Shown here: one piece after another, positions 52,763-63,258 of the stretch
Layout of the letters: every line of letters begins with the position of its first letter
Numbering within the stretch: position 1 is the first letter of the stretch
Source of the DNA: Spirulina major PCC 6313
GTDB taxonomy: Bacteria > Cyanobacteriota > Cyanobacteriia > Cyanobacteriales > Spirulinaceae
Assembly (NCBI RefSeq): GCF_001890765.1
Contig: NZ_KV878783.1
Span: forward strand, 1,401,173-1,465,172
Length of the DNA stretch: 64,000 nt
Direction of reading: 5' to 3'
Position numbers and translations under genes: made by a program
The notes under the pieces: generated by a model
The model's database searches: none
What the model was told of the DNA's origin: nothing
The model's input: the letters and a program-made list of their open reading frames with translations, nothing else

Positions 52763-55700
52763 ATGGTGAAGCGCGTCGGATTGGCTCTGCTGGGGGTGGT
52801 GACTGTGGGAATTTTGCCACTGTCGGGGCTGGTGCGTGGGGCGATCGCTCAACCCTCAACCGCAGCCGAGCGGGTCGTGATTGACGGACAACTGACCGCT
52901 GACAGTCCAGTCTATGACGACGGAACCTATTACAATCTGTACCCGTTGACTGTCCAGGCGGGGGACAGTATTCAAGTTGATTTGATCAGCACGGAGTTTG
53001 ACGGGGTTTTAAAACTCTATGACAGCGAAGGCCAGAACCTAGCCCAAAATAACAACGGGGGCGAGGGGAATAATGCGAAACTCATCGAAACGATCCCCAC
53101 TGAGGGGGACTATGCGATCGTGGTGTTGACGGATCAGCCTGGAGCCATGGGACGCTATCAAATTCGTGCCCAGGCGGCCGCCCCGGATGTTGTGGCGCAG
53201 TTGGCCCGTGCCCAGGCCTTGAGTCAGCAGGTGGCCGCCGCTCTCCAAACCCAAGACTATCAACAGGCCTTACCCTGGGCGCAGGAGGCGTTAGCATTGC
53301 GCCATGGCATTTTTGGGGATGATCATTTTTATACGATGACGAGTCTGACCCTGTTGGGGTATGTGTATCGGGAGTTGGGGGAATATCGTCAGGCGGAACA
53401 GGTGTTGCAGCGGGCTTTGGCGGGGATCGGGACAGAGTTGGGGGAGTTCAATCAATCAGCCGCGATCGCCCACGGCAACATTGCGGATCTTTATGTCAAG
53501 ATGGGACGCTACAGCGAGGCGATTCCGTTTCAGGAAGCGGCGATTCGGGTCTGGGAAGCCAATTATGGCCCTGACCATCCCCACACCGCCACCAGCGTTA
53601 ACCAATTGGGACACCTCTACTTTCAAACCGGAGCGTATGAGAAGGTGGAGCCTTTTTTTCAGCGATCGCTCGCCATCCGCGAGGCGAGTTTGGGCCCTGA
53701 CCATCCGGCCACGGCGGTGAGCTTGAATGGTCTGGCCCTGTTGTATCAACGCCTGGGTCGCTATGCCGAAGCAGAACCGCTGTTGCGGCGATCGCTCCAA
53801 ATCATCGGGCCCACCACCGCCGAAAATCGCACCGCCAAAGCCGCCAATCTCGACAACCTGGCGCAACTCTTGGAGTCGTTAGATCGCCCTGCCCAGGCCG
53901 AACAGTACTATCAGCAGGCGTTAGACCTCCGCGAACAGGATGCGGAACGCCATCCCCTGGACTGGGCGAAAATCTTGAACAACATTGCTGCCTTTTATCA
54001 ACGCCAAAACCGCCTGGCCGAAGCTGAACCATTGTATGAGCGTGTGATGGCGATTCATGAGCAAGTCCTCAGCCCGGATCATCCGGACTATGCCCTCAGT
54101 GCCCATAATTTAGCGTCGCTGTACCATCGCACGGGCCGCTATGCTCAAGCCGAGGCGTTGTTACACAGGGCGATCGCCGTCCGAGAGCAAACCCTCGGCC
54201 CCACCCACCCCCTCACTCAGTTGAGCCTTGGTAATTTGGCCCTCCTGCGCTGGGCCCAAGGGGATGCCACCGCCGCCACGGTGCAATTAACCCGTACCCT
54301 CGATCGCCAGGAAACCACCCTCGATCGGCTCTTGGCGATCGGGTCTGAACGACAAAAACGCGCCTATTTGCAAACGATTAACGGGTTCACCCATGCCGCT
54401 GTTTCCCTCAGTCAACAGGGCGCACCGGAGAGCGAGGCAGCGGCTCGTTTGGCCCTGACCACGATTTTGCGGCGCAAAGGGCGAATTTTAGACGCACTCA
54501 CCGATAATCAAGCGACCCTACGCCAAAACCTCACCCCAACGAATCGACGCTTGCGCGATCGCATCAACACCACCCGTAGCGACCTCACCCAAGCCATTTT
54601 TAACCCGCCCACCCCCCTCAACGACGACTACCGCCACCATGTCGCCCACCTCACCACCAGCCTCGATCGCCTTGAAGCCGATCTCGCCCGCATTAGTGCT
54701 GAATTCCGCGTCGAACAAACCCCCGTCACCCTCACCGCCGTCCAGGCCGCCCTCCCAGCCAATGCGGCTTTGATTGAATTCATCAAGTATCGCCCCTTTG
54801 ATCCCCAAACCTTTGAGCAAGACGACTTTCGCTATGGGGTTTATCTCCTCAATGCGGATGGGGCCGTCCATTGGGCTGATCTCGGCCCCGCCGCCGAAAT
54901 TGACCTCCTCGCCCAACGCTTTCGCAACACGGCCCAGCAATTCCGCCGCCCCCACGCCGTGCGCACCGCTGCCCGCGAGCTAGAACACCGCCTCTTTGAG
55001 CGGCTTCGTCCCCAACTGGCGGCGGTGGAGCATCTGCTGATTGCCCCCGATGGTGAACTGAATATTATTCCCTTCGCGGCTCTCCTCAACCCCCAAGCTG
55101 AATACCTGATCACCACCCACCAAATTACCCTCCTCACCAGTGGCCGCGACCTGCTGCGCTTGCAATTGAACCGCGTCAGCCAATCACCGCCGGTGATTTT
55201 AGGCGATATCAACTATGGTGCGACGGCGGAACCAGGGGAAACGGGGAGCGATCGCAGCCCCTCCGATCAATCAGCGCTCACCTTCCGTCCGCTTCCCGCC
55301 ACGGCGGCCGAAGTGCAACGCATTGCCGATCTCTATCCCACCGCCATCCTTTTCACGCAGCACAACGCCACCGAAGATCAACTCACGCAATACCCGCGCC
55401 CCGCCATTCTGCACCTGGCCACCCACGGATTTTTTTTAGATGCGATCGCCACTGCCACCGGAGTCGAGTTTGACCCCAGCCAACGCCAGGCCACATCCCT
55501 GGCCATCCCTAGCCCTGAACTCGATGCAAATCCCCTCCTCCGCGCCGGCCTCGCCCTCGCCGGATTTAACGATCGCACCTCCCGCCGTCCCTCCCAAGAT
55601 AATGATGGCGTGCTCACGGCCCTCGAAGTGGCCGGGCTGAATTTGTGGGGGACAAAACTGGTGTTTCTCTCTGCCTGTGAAACGGGGGTGGGGGATATTG

Positions 55701-55957
55701 CCAACGGGGAAGGGGTCTACGGATTGCGGCGAGCCTTGGTGATTGCCGGGGCAGAAAGCCAAGTGTTGAGCCTCTGGCAAGTGGATGATACCGCCACCCA
55801 AACCCTCGCCGTAGCCTATTACCAAAACATCCAAAACCGCCTCGGCCGCAGCGCCGCCCTTCGCCAAGTCCAACTCACCCTGCTCCAAAGCGATAACTAT
55901 GCCCACCCCTATTTCTGGGCCGCCTTCACTCCATCGGGCGATTGGCGATCGCTATAG
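52763..55957 (+). CDS. Exported TPR-CHAT protein (caspase-like, catalytic pair kept)
   Basis: This 1064-aa protein has a signal peptide (residues 1-30, cleavage near GAIAQPS). A PPC-type beta domain follows (about 45-130: DDGTYYNLYPLTVQAGDSIQVDL, FDGVLKLYDSEG). Then come about eight tetratricopeptide repeats of 42 residues (about 150-480, with LGPDHP-type NB-ARC-linked TPR units). A helical linker and a C-terminal CHAT domain (about 760-1060) complete it. The CHAT catalytic pair is present: His888 in LATHGFF and Cys972 in SACETG. CHAT proteases are relatives of caspases and separases. The export signal suggests action in the periplasm or outside. It is monocistronic; no partner substrate gene is adjacent. 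Confidence 0.9.
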   Translation: MVKRVGLALLGVVTVGILPLSGLVRGAIAQPSTAAERVVIDGQLTADSPVYDDGTYYNLYPLTVQAGDSIQVDLISTEFDGVLKLYDSEGQNLAQNNNGGEGNNAKLIETIPTEGDYAIVVLTDQPGAMGRYQIRAQAAAPDVVAQLARAQALSQQVAAALQTQDYQQALPWAQEALALRHGIFGDDHFYTMTSLTLLGYVYRELGEYRQAEQVLQRALAGIGTELGEFNQSAAIAHGNIADLYVKMGRYSEAIPFQEAAIRVWEANYGPDHPHTATSVNQLGHLYFQTGAYEKVEPFFQRSLAIREASLGPDHPATAVSLNGLALLYQRLGRYAEAEPLLRRSLQIIGPTTAENRTAKAANLDNLAQLLESLDRPAQAEQYYQQALDLREQDAERHPLDWAKILNNIAAFYQRQNRLAEAEPLYERVMAIHEQVLSPDHPDYALSAHNLASLYHRTGRYAQAEALLHRAIAVREQTLGPTHPLTQLSLGNLALLRWAQGDATAATVQLTRTLDRQETTLDRLLAIGSERQKRAYLQTINGFTHAAVSLSQQGAPESEAAARLALTTILRRKGRILDALTDNQATLRQNLTPTNRRLRDRINTTRSDLTQAIFNPPTPLNDDYRHHVAHLTTSLDRLEADLARISAEFRVEQTPVTLTAVQAALPANAALIEFIKYRPFDPQTFEQDDFRYGVYLLNADGAVHWADLGPAAEIDLLAQRFRNTAQQFRRPHAVRTAARELEHRLFERLRPQLAAVEHLLIAPDGELNIIPFAALLNPQAEYLITTHQITLLTSGRDLLRLQLNRVSQSPPVILGDINYGATAEPGETGSDRSPSDQSALTFRPLPATAAEVQRIADLYPTAILFTQHNATEDQLTQYPRPAILHLATHGFFLDAIATATGVEFDPSQRQATSLAIPSPELDANPLLRAGLALAGFNDRTSRRPSQDNDGVLTALEVAGLNLWGTKLVFLSACETGVGDIANGEGVYGLRRALVIAGAESQVLSLWQVDDTATQTLAVAYYQNIQNRLGRSAALRQVQLTLLQSDNYAHPYFWAAFTPSGDWRSL

Positions 55958-56050
55958 TGCAGTGCCAACCCATGCACAGCCCGAAACCCCTCACCTTCCT
56001 TGGGGTAACTGCCGATCCATCACCCCAGTGGCGAGACTGGAGTGGGGGGA

Positions 56051-56143
56051 GGGCATCCCTCAGGGGATACTCCTATCTGGACACTCCCCGCGCTAAAGCG
56101 ACGGGGCTTTCAGACTCCCGCACTATTTTCGCAAGGGATGCCC
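56051..56143. repeat. Structured inverted-repeat unit upstream of chlI
   Basis: GGGCATCCCT (56051-56060) and AGGGATGCCC (56134-56143) are perfect 10-bp inverted repeats. Between them is a hairpin, CCCCG CGCT AA AGCG A CGGGG (56086-56106). The unit ends about 86 bp before the chlI start. It may be a palindromic remnant of an IS200/IS605-type end or a folded leader; I cannot tell which. Confidence 0.6.
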
Positions 56144-56229
56144 TGGGTAGGATTGCTTAACGTCCTGTGTCACAATGGGGGATGTTGAAAATTGTCTAAA
56201 ATCGCACTCTTAATCTTACTGTTATTGCA

Positions 56230-57309
56230 ATGACCGTTACCCCTCAAGCTCCCCCAAAACATGAAACGCGCCGCTTGGTGTTTCCCTTTACGGCAATTGT
56301 TGGCCAAGAAGAGATGAAATTGGCGTTGTTGCTCAATGTCATTGACCCCAAGATTGGTGGGGTGATGATTATGGGCGATCGCGGCACGGGGAAATCTACG
56401 ACGATTCGTGCCTTGGCTGACCTGTTACCGGCGATTCCGGTGGTGGAAAATGACCCCTTTAACAGCGATCCCCATAACCCAGAACTGATGGGGGATGAGG
56501 CACGGAGCCGTTACGAGCAGGGTCAGAGCCTCCCCGAAGCGGCGATGAAAGTGCCGATGGTGGACTTGCCTTTGGGGGCGACAGAGGACCGGGTTTGCGG
56601 CACGATTGATATTGAAAAAGCACTGTCTGAAGGGGTCAAAGCCTTTGAACCGGGGCTGCTGGCGAAGGCGAATCGCGGCATCTTGTATGTGGATGAGGTG
56701 AACTTGTTGGATGATCACCTGGTGGATGTGCTGCTGGATTCGGCGGCCAGTGGCTGGAATACAGTGGAGCGCGAGGGGATTTCGATCCGGCATCCGGCGC
56801 GGTTTGTGTTGGTGGGATCGGGGAACCCGGAAGAGGGGGAATTGCGGCCCCAGTTATTAGATCGGTTCGGGATGCACGCGGAGATTCGCACGGTGAAGCA
56901 ACCGGCGTTGCGAGTGGAAATTGTGGAGCAGCGATCGGCCTTTGACCAAGATCCCCACGGTTTTTACAGTACCCATGCCACGGAGCAAGAGGCGCTTCAG
57001 GTGAAGATTGTCGAAGCCCAGGAGCGGTTGCCCCAGGTGACGCTGGAGTATGAGTTACGGGTGGGCATTTCGGAGGTTTGCTCGGAACTGGATGTAGACG
57101 GACTCCGGGGTGATATTGTCACGAATCGGGCGGCGAAGGCGATCGCAGCCCTCGAAGGACGAACCACCGTTACTCTCGATGATATTCGCCGGGTGGTGAC
57201 CCTGTGTTTACGCCATCGTCTGCGCAAAGATCCCCTCGAATCCATTGATTCGGGCTATAAAGTGGAGAAGGCTTTTAACCGCGTCTTTGGCGTGGCGGAA
57301 GCAGAATAA
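56230..57309 (+). CDS. chlI: Magnesium chelatase ATPase subunit ChlI
   Basis: ChlI is the AAA+ motor of magnesium chelatase, which inserts Mg into protoporphyrin IX at the start of chlorophyll synthesis, with ChlD and ChlH. The 359-aa product has [19 protein letters not shown], Walker [10 protein letters not shown] at 49-57, Walker [18 protein letters not shown], the [23 protein letters not shown] sensor region, and the C-terminal sensor-2 helix ([18 protein letters not shown]; read in parts). Full length. It is followed by an ABC ATPase gene 25 bp downstream. Confidence 0.97.
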   Translation: MTVTPQAPPKHETRRLVFPFTAIVGQEEMKLALLLNVIDPKIGGVMIMGDRGTGKSTTIRALADLLPAIPVVENDPFNSDPHNPELMGDEARSRYEQGQSLPEAAMKVPMVDLPLGATEDRVCGTIDIEKALSEGVKAFEPGLLAKANRGILYVDEVNLLDDHLVDVLLDSAASGWNTVEREGISIRHPARFVLVGSGNPEEGELRPQLLDRFGMHAEIRTVKQPALRVEIVEQRSAFDQDPHGFYSTHATEQEALQVKIVEAQERLPQVTLEYELRVGISEVCSELDVDGLRGDIVTNRAAKAIAALEGRTTVTLDDIRRVVTLCLRHRLRKDPLESIDSGYKVEKAFNRVFGVAEAE

Positions 57310-57334
57310 TGTTGCTGTGGTGGTGCGATCGCCC

Positions 57335-58120
57335 ATGTCCTCTGAACCGATCATTCAACTGCGAAATGTCACCAAACGCTTTGGCTCCAAGGTGATTCTC
57401 GATGGGGTCAATCTTGACATTTACCCCTGTGATGCTTTGGCGATTATTGGCCCGTCAGGAACGGGAAAATCAACGATTCTGCGCATTATGGCGGGGTTGC
57501 TCGAACCGGATTCGGGGGCAGTCTACGTGAAGGGAGAACGCCGTAAGGGGTTGATCGAAGACTATCCTGATCCGATTACGATCAGCATGGTGTTTCAGCA
57601 TGCGGCGTTGTTCGATTCCCTGACGGTGGAGGAGAATGTCGGGTTTAGTCTGATGCAACATTCCAAGCTGCCCCGCGCTACGGTGCGCCAATTAGTGCGC
57701 GATCGCCTCAGTCTTGTTGGTCTAGGCAACATCGGGGCCCAATACCCGGCGGAACTCTCCGGCGGGATGAAAAAGCGAGTCAGCTTTGCACGGGCGATCA
57801 TGACCGACCCCAGCAATCCCGCCAACAATCCGGAAGTGATTCTCTACGATGAACCCACGGCAGGCCTTGATCCGATTGCGTCCACTGTCATTGAAGACCT
57901 GGTGCGTCATCTACAACGGGATGTCAATGACTGTAAAACCTATGTGATGGTCACCCACCAAGACAGCACAATTCGGCGCACGGCGGATCGGGTGATTTTT
58001 CTCTTCAATGGCAAAGTGCAGTGGGATGCCCCCGTTGAAGAGATTGATCATACCGATAATCCCTTGGTGCGACAATTTTTCAGTGCGAGTACGGAGGGGC
58101 CGATTCCGGTGATCGCATAA
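57335..58120 (+). CDS. ABC transporter ATPase, MlaF/MCE lipid-transport type
   Basis: This 261-aa ATPase has Walker A GPSGTGKST at 39-47, the signature LSGGMKKRVSFARAI, and Walker B VILYDEPTAGLDP. The GGM-KR signature and the C-terminal LVRQFFSASTEGPIPV are typical of MlaF-type ATPases for MCE (lipid) transporters. The next gene is an MlaD-type MCE protein, which supports that role. The permease (MlaE) is not in this window. The ATG at 57335 is chosen; the frame opens inside chlI. Cytoplasmic, peripheral to the envelope. Confidence 0.92.
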   Translation: MSSEPIIQLRNVTKRFGSKVILDGVNLDIYPCDALAIIGPSGTGKSTILRIMAGLLEPDSGAVYVKGERRKGLIEDYPDPITISMVFQHAALFDSLTVEENVGFSLMQHSKLPRATVRQLVRDRLSLVGLGNIGAQYPAELSGGMKKRVSFARAIMTDPSNPANNPEVILYDEPTAGLDPIASTVIEDLVRHLQRDVNDCKTYVMVTHQDSTIRRTADRVIFLFNGKVQWDAPVEEIDHTDNPLVRQFFSASTEGPIPVIA

Positions 58121-58215
58121 ACCCAGGGGATAGAGTAGCGTAGGAAGGAAGAAGGGAATGGCTGTGTTCACCCTGTCTGCTTGAGTCGAGTCAGTTGTTG
58201 TGAGGAGATACACCA

Positions 58216-59553
58216 ATGCGATCGCGCACCATTCGAGAAGGTTCTGTGGGTCTATTCATTCTGCTGGGCCTTGCACTCTTTGTTACGGTTATTCTGTGGT
58301 TGCGAGGCATTCGGTTCGGGGACGATAGTTATACGATCCGGATTGAATTTTCCGACAGTAACGGCATGATTGTCGGCGGTAGTGTGCGCTATCGGGGGGT
58401 CAAAATTGGCACGATTGAAGAGCTTATCCCCACCACCAACGGGATTGAAGCCGTGGTGTCCATCTCGCCGGCGGATTTGTTGATGCCCAAGAATGTGCAG
58501 ATTGAAGCGAACCAATCCGGCCTGATTAGCGAAACCACCATCGACATCACCCCCCTCACCCAGGTGAAAGATCCCGAAAATTTGCCCTCGCCCCTCAGTT
58601 CTCGCTGTGACTCGGATCTGGTTATTTGTGGGGGCGATCGCCTTCAAGGGGTGACAGGCATCAGCTTCAACGCCGCCGTCCGCAGCACGATGCGCCTCAG
58701 CGAAAGTTTTACCGACCCCGAATTTTTCGGGAACATCACCAGCCTCACCGCCAACGCCAGCCAAGCCGCCGCGAGAATTGGCAGTCTCAGCACCGAACTC
58801 ACCCAACTGTCGCGCTCCGTTCGGGCCCAAATTCAAGCCATTTCCGGCACTGCCAACACAGTCACCGCCATCACCGCCACCACAGCCCGCCAGATCAACA
58901 GTACCGCCGCCGCCTATCAAACCACCGCCGTCGAACTCAACACCCTCACCAGCAGTCTCAACAGCCTGATTGTTGAAAACCGCACCAACATCGCGGGCAC
59001 CCTCAACAGCATCAGCAGCACCAGCACCGAACTCACGACCCTGATTCAGAATTTTAATACCACCCTCGAAACCGCCGACACCCGCGATCTTCTCAACAAT
59101 CTTGAGGTACTCACCGCCAATGCCGCCGCAGCGTCCAATGCTTTGAAAACCACGGCCGATGCGCTGAATGATCCCAACACGATCCTCAATCTCCAGCGCA
59201 CCCTCAACGCTGCCCGCGCCACCTTTGAAAATGTCCAAAAAATTACCGCTGATCTTGATGAACTCACCGGTAACCCCGCCTTTCGTCAGGATTTACAAGA
59301 GCTGATTCAAGGACTCAGCGGTTTGGTGTCCTCCACACAGGATCTCGAAAACCAAATTTATCTCGCGCAACAGCTTGCCACGGAGGAGCAGGCTTTGGGT
59401 CAGTCGGTGCAGAACAACAGCGATCGCCATCCCCCAGAGGACGAGGCAATTTTCGCACCCCGTTCCCCTGAAGAGCGTCGCCGGGCGGCCATCGAACTCT
59501 TTTCCGAACCAGCCCCCACGCCTACACCGGCGAACAAGAATACTGACGAGTAA
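58216..59553 (+). CDS. MlaD/MCE domain protein
   Basis: This 445-aa protein has one N-terminal membrane helix (about residues 14-34), then an MCE domain (about 38-120: YTIRIEFSDSNGMIVGGSVRYRGVKIGTI, VQIEANQSGLISETTIDITPL; in parts). A long Ser/Thr/Ala-rich helical region follows to about 400, with a final acidic tail. It is the periplasmic substrate-binding piece of an MCE lipid transporter, as in cyanobacterial and chloroplast TGD2-like systems that move lipids to thylakoids. GAGGAG lies 10 nt before the ATG. Its last 32 bp overlap the end of a convergent carboxypeptidase gene. Confidence 0.9.
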   Translation: MRSRTIREGSVGLFILLGLALFVTVILWLRGIRFGDDSYTIRIEFSDSNGMIVGGSVRYRGVKIGTIEELIPTTNGIEAVVSISPADLLMPKNVQIEANQSGLISETTIDITPLTQVKDPENLPSPLSSRCDSDLVICGGDRLQGVTGISFNAAVRSTMRLSESFTDPEFFGNITSLTANASQAAARIGSLSTELTQLSRSVRAQIQAISGTANTVTAITATTARQINSTAAAYQTTAVELNTLTSSLNSLIVENRTNIAGTLNSISSTSTELTTLIQNFNTTLETADTRDLLNNLEVLTANAAAASNALKTTADALNDPNTILNLQRTLNAARATFENVQKITADLDELTGNPAFRQDLQELIQGLSGLVSSTQDLENQIYLAQQLATEEQALGQSVQNNSDRHPPEDEAIFAPRSPEERRRAAIELFSEPAPTPTPANKNTDE

Positions 59554-60424
59554 TTTGCACCATGATGTTGTCAATGCCATTGAGGAGCACCTGGCCCGAT
59601 TGACCGGGATAGTTGACGACGACGCTGGCGATCAGGGTTCCGTATTGGGCGTGCTCCACGTAGCCGGAGAGGGCGCGAACGCCGTTGAGCGTGCCGGTTT
59701 TGGCGTGGACAATACCGTAGGCGGGGGTGGAGCGTAGACGGTTGGTGAGGGTTCCGCTGACCCCCGCCACCGGGAGAGAGCGATAGAAGGTCTCTTGACC
59801 ATAGCCGAGGTTACGCATGCCGCGCAGGGTGGTGGCGATCGCCCTCGGTGTTGCTAAATTTTGCCGCGAGAGTCCCGAACCATCCACCTGACGGAAACTC
59901 CCACGGGACACGCCGAGGGGTTCGAGGGCATTTTGGACAGCGTTGCTGCCCCCGATGCCGCGAAAGAGAACATCCGCGTAGCCGTTATCACTGCGCTGGT
60001 TGGTGGTGTAGACCCAGCGATCGAGGGTGGTTGAACGAATGGGGGAGTTGGGATCGTAGAGTTGGAGGGCGGCGGCGGTGGTGAAGAGTTTGATGTTAGA
60101 GGCCGGGATGAACAGTTCATCGGCATTGTGGCTGTAGATTACCTGTCCTGTGGTCAAGCTTTCTAAATACACGCCCCATTTCCCGTTACGATAGGGCGAC
60201 TGTTGCAGAATGTTGTTGATGTTGCTGTTGAGTTGGGCAGCACAGGCGGGGGGGACCGCAGCGAATTGGGCGGTGTTGCTCAGGTGGGGTAGATCGGGGG
60301 CCGCGATCGGGGTTGCTTCGACGGGGAAACTGTTGGCCTGGGGGTTGGCGATCGCCGCTGAACTCACGCCCCCTAAGAGGGAAAGAGAAAGAGCGATCGC
60401 GCTGAGGTGAAACCGTTGTGTCAT
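59522..60424 (-). CDS. D-Ala-D-Ala carboxypeptidase, S13 (PBP4) family
   Basis: This 300-aa protein has a signal peptide (residues 1-26, AIANPQA) and the penicillin-binding motifs SxxK (PASNIK, Ser109), DGSGLSRQN (about 181-189) and KTG (HAKTGT, 241-243). Members act in the periplasm on peptidoglycan stem peptides. It is short for S13 (usually 430-500 aa); the extra domain inserted between SxxK and the second motif in E. coli PBP4 is largely absent. Its 3' end overlaps the MlaD gene by 32 bp on the opposite strand. Confidence 0.88.
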   Translation of the reverse strand: MTQRFHLSAIALSLSLLGGVSSAAIANPQANSFPVEATPIAAPDLPHLSNTAQFAAVPPACAAQLNSNINNILQQSPYRNGKWGVYLESLTTGQVIYSHNADELFIPASNIKLFTTAAALQLYDPNSPIRSTTLDRWVYTTNQRSDNGYADVLFRGIGGSNAVQNALEPLGVSRGSFRQVDGSGLSRQNLATPRAIATTLRGMRNLGYGQETFYRSLPVAGVSGTLTNRLRSTPAYGIVHAKTGTLNGVRALSGYVEHAQYGTLIASVVVNYPGQSGQVLLNGIDNIMVQITRQYSCSPV

Positions 60425-60537
60425 GAGTTGTGGGCGGAGTGTGTAAAGATTTTCGACATGATATCACTCCACCGAGACGATTATGCTAGGGGCAAAGGTT
60501 CCATCTGCACCCGCCGCCCAGTCGGGAACCCCAACCG

Positions 60538-61227
60538 CTAGGGCCACAGGCCATAGCGAACAATACAGTAAATGGCTCGAACGCCATCTTTCCAATTAAT
60601 TTTCTTGCCTTCCTTATAGGTGCGCCCGTAGTAGGAAATGCTCACTTCATAGATGCGACAGTCCAACCGCGCCACCTTAGCCGTAATTTCTGGCTCAAAC
60701 CCAAAGCGATTTTCCCGAATTTTGATTGATTGGATAATCTCACGGCGAAAGGCTTTGTAACAGGTTTCCATATCTGAGAGGTTCAGATTGGTGAACATAT
60801 TCGAGAGCATCGTTAAGAAGCGATTGCCGACGGTGTGCCAGTAGTAGAGTACCCGATGAGCGCGACCGCCTAAAAAGCGTGACCCAAACACCACATCAGC
60901 GCGATCGCTCAAGATCGGCTCAATCACAATCGGATATTCCTGGGGGTCATATTCCAAATCCGCATCCTGAACAATGACAATATCCCCCGTCGCTGCCCCA
61001 AACCCAGTGCGCAGGGCCGCCCCTTTGCCTCGATTGCGAGGATGATAAATAACCTGGTCTACTTGAGGCTGAATATCCTGCTCTAAGATCTCACGAGTGC
61101 CATCGGTGGAGCCATCATCCACAATGATGATTTCGAGGGAGTCCACGGGCGCGGCTTTGACGGCGGCGATAATTTGGTGGATGGTTTGAGCTTCGTTGTA
61201 GCAGGGGATGATGACCGAAAGTTTCAT
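60538..61227 (-). CDS. Family 2 glycosyltransferase (DPM1-like)
   Basis: This 229-aa protein is a GT2 enzyme of the dolichyl-phosphate-mannose-synthase type without membrane helices. [13 protein letters not shown] is the N-terminal strand, [16 protein letters not shown] binds the nucleotide sugar, [12 protein letters not shown] holds the DxD metal site, and [14 protein letters not shown] is the acceptor loop. Such enzymes load a sugar onto a polyprenyl phosphate. It overlaps the preceding methyltransferase gene by 4 bp (ATGA), so the two are translationally coupled. Cytoplasmic face of the membrane. Confidence 0.9.
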   Translation of the reverse strand: MKLSVIIPCYNEAQTIHQIIAAVKAAPVDSLEIIIVDDGSTDGTREILEQDIQPQVDQVIYHPRNRGKGAALRTGFGAATGDIVIVQDADLEYDPQEYPIVIEPILSDRADVVFGSRFLGGRAHRVLYYWHTVGNRFLTMLSNMFTNLNLSDMETCYKAFRREIIQSIKIRENRFGFEPEITAKVARLDCRIYEVSISYYGRTYKEGKKINWKDGVRAIYCIVRYGLWP

Positions 61228-61937
61228 AAATGGGTTGGAGAAGCGATCGCAATTAAGGATAAACCACGGGGAGGCTCAATCTGATCCTCAATCGCTTTAA
61301 ACAAGGGCACAAGGCGATTAAACAGACCCACTTGTCCCGATGAGGGGACAGTCCGCTTGAGCAGTGAGCCATTCACCCACCAGCCAGGGATACCGGCCAG
61401 GTTGAAGTAGCGCAGGGTTTCGGGGGTTAATTGGGCTGCGTCGAGAATCTGAGCAAGGGAGGTTTTGTTATAGCGGCGATAGTGACCAACGTTGGCATCA
61501 AGGGAACTGTAGAGACGTTGGCCCGCCGGAACTTTGAGGATTAAGCGACCGCCAGGGGTGAGGAGGTTCCGCAGCCGGTGGAGAAATTCGGCATCCTGTT
61601 CGATATGTTCGAGGACATCGAGCAAAATCACGGTGTCGAACGGATCATCCCAGTGCATCTGAGTTGCATCACCGGTCAGAAATTCCACCTGGGGGGCTTG
61701 GGGTAGGCGCGATCGCGCCGTTGCCACATAGTCCGCATCGAGATCCACCGCCGTCAGATGGCGACAATGCTGGGCGAGGTGGATGGTGAAATTTCCCGTG
61801 CCGCAGCCAATTTCAAGAACGCGATCGCCTAAATACGGTTCAATTTGAGAAAAAACCCAGGTATTGAACTGATCCGCCTTGGCTAAGTAGTCTAACCAAT
61901 GAGTTTGTGCGTGACTCAGAGACGCTTGCTGGATCAT
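61224..61937 (-). CDS. Class I SAM-dependent methyltransferase
   Basis: This 237-aa methyltransferase has the SAM motif [18 protein letters not shown] (about residues 40-57) followed by [11 protein letters not shown] and [14 protein letters not shown]. The C-terminal part ([26 protein letters not shown]) is like methyltransferases found next to polyprenyl-glycan glycosyltransferases. Its gene overlaps the GT2 gene by 4 bp. The substrate is unknown; a lipid-linked sugar or quinone-type acceptor is possible. Confidence 0.87.
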   Translation of the reverse strand: MIQQASLSHAQTHWLDYLAKADQFNTWVFSQIEPYLGDRVLEIGCGTGNFTIHLAQHCRHLTAVDLDADYVATARSRLPQAPQVEFLTGDATQMHWDDPFDTVILLDVLEHIEQDAEFLHRLRNLLTPGGRLILKVPAGQRLYSSLDANVGHYRRYNKTSLAQILDAAQLTPETLRYFNLAGIPGWWVNGSLLKRTVPSSGQVGLFNRLVPLFKAIEDQIEPPRGLSLIAIASPTHL

Positions 61938-62124
61938 ATATTACAAAACGTTACTGGAAGGAGTATCTGTTGATTGTACTCGGAGATCGAGATTTCTTTA
62001 GAGGTGGGGCAGACTGTTTTTATCGAAATTTTGGGTGAAAATTTCCCAAGACCCACGTTCAAAACCCGATAGGCTAAGGGGATAAATCCATCTGATTGAC
62101 TCTTTTGCCCCCGTTGACCTGACT

Positions 62125-63258
62125 ATGCCCCAAACCCTTGTGATCAAAATTGGCACATCGAGCCTAACCCATCCTGAAACTCGCCAACTGGCGATCGCCA
62201 CCCTCGGCGCATTGGTGGAGACCCTCACCGCCCTACGTACCGCTGGGCATCGCGTGGTTTTGGTGTCGTCCGGGGCGGTAGGGGTAGGGGCCAGCCGCTT
62301 GAAATTAACGGAACGGCCCCGCACGATGCCACGCAAACAGGCCGTGGCCGCCGTTGGTCAAGGGCGATTGATGCGGGTCTATGACGATCTGTTTACCAGT
62401 TTGAATCAAGCGATCGCCCAAATCCTCCTCACCCGTCGCGACCTGATCGACCGCAATGCCTACGTCAACGCCTACAACACCCTCCAAGCCCTCTTTGAAT
62501 TGGGTGTGATTCCCATCGTGAATGAGAATGACACCGTGGCCGTGGAAGAATTAAAATTCGGCGACAATGATACCCTCTCGGCCTTAGTGGCGAGTTTAGT
62601 GGAAGCCGATTGGTTGTTTTTACTCACCGATGTGGATCGCCTCTATTCCGCCGACCCCCGCACCGATCCCAACGCTTTCCCCATTGCGCGGGTGACGGTG
62701 GAAGAGTTGGCCAATTTGCAAGTGGAGGCGGGCGATCGCGGTTCTCAATGGGGAACCGGGGGGATGCAGACTAAAATCGCCGCTGCCCGGATTGCCACCA
62801 GTGCCGGGGTCCGCACCGCCATCCTCAAGGGCACAACCCCCCACAATATTTTTGCACTGCTCAACGGGGCTGATCTGGGGACACAGTTTGACCCCCAACC
62901 CCGCCCAGATAATGCCCGGAAACGGTGGATCGCCCATAGCCTCGTCGCTCGCGGTCGCCTCTATCTTGACGAGGGCGCAGTGACGGCCATTTGCCAAAAC
63001 GGAACATCGCTCCTGCCGGCGGGGATTCATCGCATCGAAGGAGAGTTTCAAACGTCCGAGGCGGTGATTTTGTGCGATCGCCACGGTCAAGAAGTGGCGC
63101 GGGGCATTGTCAACTACAACAGCCACGAAATCGCCCAAATCCTAGGGCAACAGTCCGAAAAAATCCCCAGCATTCTCGGTTACGGCGGCCCCGAAACGGT
63201 GATCCATCGGGATAATCTGGTGCTGAAAGGGAGTTATAGCAGTGGACAAATTTGTTAG
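62125..63258 (+). CDS. proB: Glutamate 5-kinase
   Basis: ProB phosphorylates glutamate in the first step of proline synthesis. This 377-aa protein has the amino-acid kinase fold ([74 protein letters not shown]; in parts) and a C-terminal PUA domain (from about residue 285). Its last seven residues (YSSGQIC) and the TAG fall inside the left end of a 197-bp MITE-like element that begins at 63235, so the natural C-terminus was probably replaced. The catalytic domains are intact, so activity is likely kept. Confidence 0.94.
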   Translation: MPQTLVIKIGTSSLTHPETRQLAIATLGALVETLTALRTAGHRVVLVSSGAVGVGASRLKLTERPRTMPRKQAVAAVGQGRLMRVYDDLFTSLNQAIAQILLTRRDLIDRNAYVNAYNTLQALFELGVIPIVNENDTVAVEELKFGDNDTLSALVASLVEADWLFLLTDVDRLYSADPRTDPNAFPIARVTVEELANLQVEAGDRGSQWGTGGMQTKIAAARIATSAGVRTAILKGTTPHNIFALLNGADLGTQFDPQPRPDNARKRWIAHSLVARGRLYLDEGAVTAICQNGTSLLPAGIHRIEGEFQTSEAVILCDRHGQEVARGIVNYNSHEIAQILGQQSEKIPSILGYGGPETVIHRDNLVLKGSYSSGQIC

